Shown here: one piece after another, positions 58,635 to 64,000 of the stretch | How the letters are laid out: every line of letters begins with the position of its first letter | Numbering within the stretch: the stretch's first letter is position 1 | Source of the DNA: CAYNJY01 sp964397755 | GTDB lineage: Bacteria > Patescibacteriota > Microgenomatia > UBA10105 > UBA927 | Direction of reading: 5' to 3' | Assembly (NCBI GenBank): GCA_964397755.1 | Contig: CAYNJY010000002.1 | Span: 1 to 64,000 of the forward strand | Length of the DNA: 64,000 bases | The notes under the pieces: model-generated | Told to the model about the DNA's origin: nothing | The model's input: only the letters and a program-made list of their open reading frames with translations | Database searches by the model: none | Position numbers and translations under genes: made by a program

Positions 58635-60295
58635 AAAAACACAGAGTGCCTGTTTTGTTACTGCTTATTTTTTCCGTTTGGAGTATCAAGCCTTTATTTT
58701 CATCTGGTTTTTTCCCGATGCATGACGATACGCAGGTAGGGAGGGTTGTTGTCATGGGGAGAGCACTCCGCAATGGCCAATTTCCGGTTCGGTGGGTTTC
58801 GGATTTAGGATATGGGTATGGTTACCCAATGTTTAATTTTTATGGACCCTTGCCGTATTATGTTGGCGGGGCGCTCCACGCACTCGGAGTGAGCGGACTT
58901 GTCGCAACAAAAGCCATGTTTGTCATAGGTATCGTGTCTAGTGCAATGATGATGTATGGCCTCGCCTCATGGGTTTTTGGAAGGTTAGCAGGGTTACTTT
59001 CGGGACTTTTGTACCTGTACGCACCATACCACGCGGTTCAAATATACGTCCGGGGAGCAGTGGGGGAGTTTTGGGCTTCAGGGTTTTTACCGTTGATACC
59101 ATTAGGAATTCTGCTTACGTGTAGAGAAAAAGAACGACGGAGGGGCATATTGATTGGGGGCATCGCACTTGCATTGGTCATACTCTCTCATACAATTTTC
59201 GGGTACGTCACTACCCTCCTCCTTGTGCTGTCACTCATTCTGTACTGGCTCATGCGTTTTGTGAGAAGAACGTACGATACCAAGCTTCTAACTTCACACG
59301 TCCTTCTTCTTGTAACGGGCCTTGGGCTCTCAGCCTTTTTTTGGTTCCCTGCACTGGGAGAGATGAGACATACCGCCGTAAAGGAACAAATAGGAGGGTC
59401 AGCAAGTTTTCTCGATCACTTTGTTTGCCCATTGCAACTATGGAATTCACCGTGGGGTTTTGGAGGGTCCGTTCCTGGGTGTATTGATGGTATGTCGTTT
59501 AAACTTGGTAAACTTCATGTGATTCTTGCTGTCATTGTGCTTGTCCTTGCAATTGCGAGAAAGAGATTCATGAGGAAGGAACGGCACATCATTTTTTGGG
59601 CGTCGGTTATCGGCGGGGCGTCACTTTTTCTTGCTCTGCCACAATCGGCATTGGCTTGGCTTCACCTGCCGAAGTTTGCCTATGTTCAATATCCGTGGCG
59701 CTTTCTTTCTTTCGCACTCATCGGCATTTCGTTTGTTGGAGGAGGCCTCGTTCAAGGGGTACCGGCTGGTTTTCGACGGGTGATTACGACGACGATTTTG
59801 GCTGCAGCTGTTCTCGTTGTGAACGCAAAACTGTTTATTCCTCAGTACCAGTACCCCCGAACACTTTACACGTTTGAGTCAGAAGAGGATCTGAGGTGGC
59901 GCGTATCAAAAATCTCCGATGAGTATCTTCCTCATGGAACCCTCCGGCCTTCTCGCTACGAAGAAATCGCCCGTGAAGCATTGCCGAGCACGCCGACACT
60001 GAAAGTGGAAACCGAAATTGACACAGAGACCTACATCAAGTTTCTCGTCGCGAGTAAAACTTCGCAAACAGTTACCATCCATCGTGCGTATTTTCCCGGA
60101 TGGCGCTATTTCGTTGATGGACAAGGCGTCGTGCCGCAGATTCGACAGGGCTTGCCGCTCCTCACCGTGCTTCCCGGCGACCACGTTATTGAGTTGCGAT
60201 TCCGTAATACGCTGATTCGTACTGTTGCAAACCTCATCTCTCTCGTCACGGCGATCGTGTATGTGTCTACGTATGGGAAAAAAACCTACGCTTAA
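58631..60295 (+). CDS. PTPS-related membrane protein, copy 2
   Basis: A 554-residue paralogue of the previous protein. HDDTQVGRVVVMGRALRNGQFPVRW and YGYGYPMFNFYGPLPYYVGGALHALG are conserved; the outer C-terminal domain has YFPGWRYFVDGQ. About eleven membrane segments. The tandem pair may have split substrate roles. It overlaps the next GT2 gene by 23 bases. Confidence 0.83.
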   Translation: MKKHRVPVLLLLIFSVWSIKPLFSSGFFPMHDDTQVGRVVVMGRALRNGQFPVRWVSDLGYGYGYPMFNFYGPLPYYVGGALHALGVSGLVATKAMFVIGIVSSAMMMYGLASWVFGRLAGLLSGLLYLYAPYHAVQIYVRGAVGEFWASGFLPLIPLGILLTCREKERRRGILIGGIALALVILSHTIFGYVTTLLLVLSLILYWLMRFVRRTYDTKLLTSHVLLLVTGLGLSAFFWFPALGEMRHTAVKEQIGGSASFLDHFVCPLQLWNSPWGFGGSVPGCIDGMSFKLGKLHVILAVIVLVLAIARKRFMRKERHIIFWASVIGGASLFLALPQSALAWLHLPKFAYVQYPWRFLSFALIGISFVGGGLVQGVPAGFRRVITTTILAAAVLVVNAKLFIPQYQYPRTLYTFESEEDLRWRVSKISDEYLPHGTLRPSRYEEIAREALPSTPTLKVETEIDTETYIKFLVASKTSQTVTIHRAYFPGWRYFVDGQGVVPQIRQGLPLLTVLPGDHVIELRFRNTLIRTVANLISLVTAIVYVSTYGKKTYA

Positions 60296-61001
60296 TGTTG
60301 TTATTCCCGCCTATAACGAGGAGGCAGAACTTGAGGAACGTATCGTGACGCTCCGGCGATTTCTCGATAGGAACCTGACTGACTTTACATGGACTATTAC
60401 GATTGTCGATAACGCCTCGACTGACAAGACATGGACAATCGCTCTGAAACTTTCGAAACGCTATCATGGTGTTGTCGCCTATCATTTGGATAAAAAGGGC
60501 AGAGGAAGAGCAGTGAAATATGCATGGCGCCATTCGACCGCAGACATTGTTTCTTACATGGACGTCGACCTTTCCACAGACCTCAAACACTTTCCCCCTC
60601 TCGTGCGGAGTCTCCAGAGAGGGTATGATATCGCGATTGGTTCTCGCAACGCCCGCGGGGCGCGTGTGTACGGACGAGGACTTCTGCGTAGCATTACTTC
60701 GAAGGGCTACATTGCCCTTATCAAACTGTTCTTCTGGGTTCATGTAAGCGATGCTCAGTGCGGCTTCAAAGCAGTCACCCGAGGCGTTGTGGAGACTCTC
60801 CTGCCGCGCGTAAAGGACAACGAATGGTTTTTTGACTCGGAGCTCTTGATTATTGCGGAAAAATTGGGGTATCGCATTTTCGAGGAGCCCGTCACGTGGA
60901 TAGATAATCCTGGCTCGACTGTTCGTGTATGGAAAACCGCACTCGGTGATCTTCGCGGGTTGTGGCGACTATTCGTCGAAAAACCATGGCGACACCTATG
61001 A
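60273..61001 (+). CDS. GT2 polyprenyl-phosphate glycosyltransferase
   Basis: A 242-residue GT2 enzyme: VVIPAYNEEAELEERI, DNASTDKT, MDVDLSTDL (DxD), GSRNARGA and SDAQCGFKAVTR, similar to the ALG5/DPG-like enzyme at 53594. ATG 60273 is the best start although inside the upstream gene; the frame runs to 60225. No C-terminal anchor is seen. Confidence 0.88.
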   Translation: MGKKPTLNVVIPAYNEEAELEERIVTLRRFLDRNLTDFTWTITIVDNASTDKTWTIALKLSKRYHGVVAYHLDKKGRGRAVKYAWRHSTADIVSYMDVDLSTDLKHFPPLVRSLQRGYDIAIGSRNARGARVYGRGLLRSITSKGYIALIKLFFWVHVSDAQCGFKAVTRGVVETLLPRVKDNEWFFDSELLIIAEKLGYRIFEEPVTWIDNPGSTVRVWKTALGDLRGLWRLFVEKPWRHL

Positions 61002-62440
61002 GAGACATAGACATCGCAGTCATCAAGAAACGGTCAGTGAGCGGTATCCTCGCGTTAACAACGCGGACGTTTCTTCTCCAGCTCATCGCGTTTGGTGCAA
61101 CATTCCTCCTTACGATCTTTCTCTCGCCGGCCGTGTTCGGCATTTTTACCGTCGTCTCTGCGGTTATTTCCTTCTTGGGGTACTTTTCGGACATCGGCCT
61201 GGCAGCAGCGCTCATTCAAAAGAAAGACGATATTAGCGACGATGATCTAAAAACGACGTTTACAATCCAGCAAACGCTGGTCGGCACAATGACCATCCTC
61301 GCTCTCGTTTTTTCGAGAAGCATAGCGTCGTTTTATCGCCTTGATACTGCAGGGTTGTGGCTGTTTCGGGCGCTGGTTTGTTCGTTTTTCCTCTCTTCTC
61401 TCAAGACAATACCGTCAGTGCTCCTTGAACGGAGACTGGAGTTTCAAAAACTTGTCATCCCAACGATCGCCGAGACATTGGGGTTCTACATTGTTGCGGT
61501 ACTTCTCGCCTGGCTTGGATGGGGCATTGCGAGTTTTACTATCGCAGTGTTAGTCCGCGGCGTTGTCGGGCTTGTGGTGATCTACTGGATTCGCCCATGG
61601 AACATACGGGTAGGCTATTCGCGCCAGTCGCTTTCTACCCTTCTTCGTTTTGGATTTCCGTTCCAGCTCAATTCGTTCCTTGCGCTTCTCAAGGATGATC
61701 TTTTGACGGTATACCTTGGAAAAATTTTGCCTTTTAGTCAGGTAGGGTACATAGGGTGGGCGAAGAAATGGGCAGAAGTGCCACTCAGGCTCATCATGGA
61801 TAGCGTTATTCGAGTGACGTTCCCCGCGTTTTCGCGGCTTCAACGATCATCGAAGTATCTAGAGGCCGCCATAGAGAAGACACTCTTTGGGTTGTCTGCC
61901 TCTATTTTCCCAATCACCGTAGGCCTCCTTTTCTTCGTCGAGCCGCTTGTCGCGGTCCTGCCCAGGTACGGAAAGTGGGAGCCAGCGCTTCTCTCGTTTT
62001 ATCTTTTTGCCCTCGCCTCTGCGGTTGCAAGCCTTTCAACGCCTTTGACGAATGCGCTAAACGCTGTTGGTCGTATTCGTACAACTCTTCAGCTTATGGT
62101 TGGGTGGACCGTGATTACGTGGATATTGACCGTGCTTCTTGTGCGATACATAGGATTTAACGGCGTTGCGTTGTCTTTGTTTCTTATAACCTCTAGCCTC
62201 GCGATTGTTGTCAGGCTCGTCAAGCGCGTTGTGCCATTTTCCTTCTGGCAGAGCGTCCGGATGCCACTTTTCTGTGCATCTCTCCAGGGTATCTGGTATG
62301 CTGCGATTCGAGGCCGAGTTCCTGATGCCATTGGCTGGCTTCTCCTTGTGGGCGGAAGCGGTGTTATACTCTATGGAGGGCTTCTTTGGTACCTTGAGAA
62401 GCCCCGCGTGCGTAGTCTTGTGGCGATATTTCGAACATGA
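60998..62440 (+). CDS. Wzx/RfbX-type polysaccharide flippase
   Basis: A 480-residue protein with 12-14 membrane segments of the MOP (MATE-like) superfamily: TRTFLLQLIAFGATFLLTIFLSPAVFGIFTVV at the start and FGFPFQLNSFLALLKDDLLTVYLG in the middle. It would flip lipid-linked sugar units outward. The ATG at 60998 overlaps the upstream stop (ATGA); 60962 and 60986 are longer options. It overlaps the following GT2 gene by four bases. Confidence 0.88.
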   Translation: MRDIDIAVIKKRSVSGILALTTRTFLLQLIAFGATFLLTIFLSPAVFGIFTVVSAVISFLGYFSDIGLAAALIQKKDDISDDDLKTTFTIQQTLVGTMTILALVFSRSIASFYRLDTAGLWLFRALVCSFFLSSLKTIPSVLLERRLEFQKLVIPTIAETLGFYIVAVLLAWLGWGIASFTIAVLVRGVVGLVVIYWIRPWNIRVGYSRQSLSTLLRFGFPFQLNSFLALLKDDLLTVYLGKILPFSQVGYIGWAKKWAEVPLRLIMDSVIRVTFPAFSRLQRSSKYLEAAIEKTLFGLSASIFPITVGLLFFVEPLVAVLPRYGKWEPALLSFYLFALASAVASLSTPLTNALNAVGRIRTTLQLMVGWTVITWILTVLLVRYIGFNGVALSLFLITSSLAIVVRLVKRVVPFSFWQSVRMPLFCASLQGIWYAAIRGRVPDAIGWLLLVGGSGVILYGGLLWYLEKPRVRSLVAIFRT

Positions 62441-63354
62441 GATCACCAACAGTTTCTGTCGTTACGACTGCATATAACGAGGAGTCGCGCCTTTCCCGGA
62501 CGCTTTCCTCGGTTTCGTCGTGGGCGGACGAAATTATAGTTGTTGACTCGTCATCGACCGACAAAACCGCGTCCGTCGCAAAAAAATTTACGGAAAAAGT
62601 GTTTCGTCAGCCCAACTATCCGATGCTCAATAAAAACAAAAACTTTGGCTTCGGGAAGGCAACAGGAGATTGGATACTCTGTCTTGACTCGGATGAAGAG
62701 ATCCCGAAAGAACTCGCCGATGAAATACGCCTGACGATTCGGGAGGATAAGAAAAAGGCGTATGTCGGCTACTGGATCGCGCGAAAAAATATTATCTTTG
62801 GCAAGTGGATTGCACATGGAATCTGGTGGCCGGACAGACAGCTTCGATTGTTTCGACGAGCGAGTGGGAGTTTTCCGTGTAAGCATGTTCACGAGTACCT
62901 TACGGTCGACGGCCCGATGGGCGAGCTTATCGAGCCGTACATACACTATAACTATGAATCAGTCGCGCAGTATCTTCACAAGATGTCAACGATTTATACA
63001 GAGAGCGAGGTGCAAAGTCTGACCGCGTCAAACTACGTACCAGTGTGGTACGACGCCCTCAGATTTCCGATTTCTGATTTTGTAAAGATTTATTTCGCCC
63101 AGGAAGGATTCAGAGACGGTTTACACGGCCTCGTTCTTTCCCTTCTCCAGTCGTTTTATTCGTTTATTGTTTTTGCGAAGCTTTGGGAAAAGCAGAAATT
63201 TCGTGAACAGGAGATCCCGCTAGGCAAGGTCGAAAGAGAGCTCATGCAACGTGGCAAAGAGATTCACTACTGGCTACTGGCTGAAAAAATCAAGCAGGCG
63301 TCTTCACCTCTCTCTAAGATTCTCTACAGGTTTTTGCGTCGGGTCACATCCTGA
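62437..63354 (+). CDS. GT2 glycosyltransferase, WaaE/KdtX-like
   Basis: A 305-residue GT2 enzyme: SVVTTAYNEESRLSRTLSSV, VDSSSTDKT, LDSDEEIPKELADEI and WWPDRQLRLFRRASG. This pattern is that of WaaE-like beta-glucosyltransferases. The long C-terminal helical part (about 190-305) may associate with the membrane. It ends 12 bases before the last gene. Confidence 0.88.
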   Translation: MRSPTVSVVTTAYNEESRLSRTLSSVSSWADEIIVVDSSSTDKTASVAKKFTEKVFRQPNYPMLNKNKNFGFGKATGDWILCLDSDEEIPKELADEIRLTIREDKKKAYVGYWIARKNIIFGKWIAHGIWWPDRQLRLFRRASGSFPCKHVHEYLTVDGPMGELIEPYIHYNYESVAQYLHKMSTIYTESEVQSLTASNYVPVWYDALRFPISDFVKIYFAQEGFRDGLHGLVLSLLQSFYSFIVFAKLWEKQKFREQEIPLGKVERELMQRGKEIHYWLLAEKIKQASSPLSKILYRFLRRVTS

Positions 63355-63366
63355 AGCGTATAGATC

Positions 63367-64000
63367 ATGAAACACGTTGCCGTAGTTATTGTGAATTGGA
63401 ACGGGAAAGAGGACACCGTTCTCTGCCTCTCATCGCTAAAAAAAATAAGAAAACCAGCGGTAAAACTTTCGGTTATCGTCGTTGACAATGGGTCGACAAA
63501 CGACTCAGTGACGGTTATTAGGAAGGCTCATCCGTGGGTCAAGCTTATCGAGACGAGAAAAAATCTTGGGTTTACCGGCGGCAACAACGTCGGGATCAAG
63601 AAAGCGCTTGACGACGGAGCTGACTGTGTGTGGCTTCTGAATAACGACACATTGGTAGACCGGGATGTGTTGTCTGCCCTTGATGCATTTGATGATTCGA
63701 CAGTTGGCCTTGTTGGCTCGAAAATTTACTTTGCTCCTGGTTACGAATACCACAAAGATCGGTATGCAACAAGTGAACGGGGACGGGTGCTTTGGTATGC
63801 CGGGGGACTCATCGATTGGTCCAATATGTACGCCTCACATCGAGGGGTAGACGAGGTAGATCGCGGGCAATACGACATAGTTGTGGAGACGCCGTTTATT
63901 ACAGGTTGTTCGATGATGATTCGCCGCGAGGTGCTTGAGCGCGTTGGGCGTCTTGATGATCGATATTATCTCTATCTTGAAGATTTTGACATGTGTCTCC
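63367..64000 (+). CDS. GT2 rhamnosyltransferase-like glycosyltransferase (3' end cut)
   Basis: The reading frame starts at ATG 63367 and runs without a stop for 211 codons to the window end, so it is partial. VAVVIVNWNGKEDTVLCLSSL, VDNGSTNDS, NLGFTGGNNVGI, LLNNDTLVD (DxD-like NND) and GCSMMIRREVLERVG with DDRYYLYLEDFD are typical of rhamnosyl- and galactofuranosyl-transferase-like GT2 proteins. Confidence 0.9.
   Translation, partial: MKHVAVVIVNWNGKEDTVLCLSSLKKIRKPAVKLSVIVVDNGSTNDSVTVIRKAHPWVKLIETRKNLGFTGGNNVGIKKALDDGADCVWLLNNDTLVDRDVLSALDAFDDSTVGLVGSKIYFAPGYEYHKDRYATSERGRVLWYAGGLIDWSNMYASHRGVDEVDRGQYDIVVETPFITGCSMMIRREVLERVGRLDDRYYLYLEDFDMCL

Noticed and set aside
1..64000. CRISPR arrays, prophage or insertion-sequence genes
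   Set aside because: No regular spaced repeats, integrases, transposases or phage genes were seen; the repeats present are short and dispersed.

Overview
The window reads as part of a chromosome from an uncultivated bacterium, most likely a member of the Candidate Phyla Radiation (Patescibacteria). This is inferred from gene style only: a TsaB reduced to its N-terminal half, a large block of GT-C and GT2 sugar transferases, PTPS-related membrane proteins, a C-rich palindrome of a kind I associate with CPR genomes, and compact operons. RF2 (prfB) is present and UGA behaves as a stop, so the recoded SR1/Gracilibacteria groups are unlikely. Many operon-first genes have a -10 box 6-9 nt before the start codon, suggesting leaderless mRNAs, while genes inside operons often have Shine-Dalgarno sites or ATGA overlaps.

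Layout. 1-280: non-coding cluster of short REP-like repeats. 0.3-6.6 kb: a small membrane protein, a PIG-L deacetylase and a SUF operon (sufC-sufB-sufD-Rieske-sufS-sufU-ferredoxin). 6.6-11.6 kb: an acyl-CoA-synthetase-like ligase fused to a GNAT-like domain, divergent from a 2-oxoacid:ferredoxin oxidoreductase (korAB). 11.6-15.9 kb: lon under a CIRCE-like operator, a beta-lactamase-fold protein, tRNA-Glu, and greA behind an attenuator-like leader. 15.9-22.3 kb: an amino-carrier-protein (LysW) operon lysW-X-Y-Z-J, a class II amidotransferase and lysS, preceded by a short lysine-rich leader peptide and terminator. 22.3-26.4 kb: HD protein, rdgB, then a T-box controlling a histidine phosphatase and serS, and a spermidine-synthase-like protein. 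26.4-34.5 kb: secA, vapBC, rnhB, a flavin-binding-fold protein, kamA, a GT4 transferase and a DsbA-like protein with permuted halves. 34.5-45.9 kb: ruvCAB, a ZIP transporter, prfB, ftsEX with an EnvC-like coiled-coil protein whose M23 motifs are in permuted order, a lamin-tail surface protein, a VanZ-like protein, the t6A genes tsaE-tsaC-tsaB and a CAP-domain protein. 45.9-64 kb: nucleotide-sugar synthesis (rmlA, rmlB, rmlD-like, ugd, gmd-like), polyprenyl-phosphate glycosyltransferases, GT-C membrane transferases, a Wzx-like flippase and GT2 enzymes, the last cut by the window edge. This block looks like a surface-polysaccharide and protein-glycosylation locus.

The most unusual signals are (i) a 28-codon leader peptide with clustered Lys codons and mutually exclusive RNA pairings upstream of lysW; (ii) a serine-type T-box (bulge UGGC, matching the G73 of tRNA-Ser) after a consensus promoter, controlling a phosphatase that may be a phosphoserine phosphatase; (iii) two extracytoplasmic proteins (M23 and DsbA folds) with circularly permuted motif order; (iv) 7-8 nt tandem repeats and a perfect palindrome carried in frame inside core genes. 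All calls come from reading the sequence; no database search was possible.
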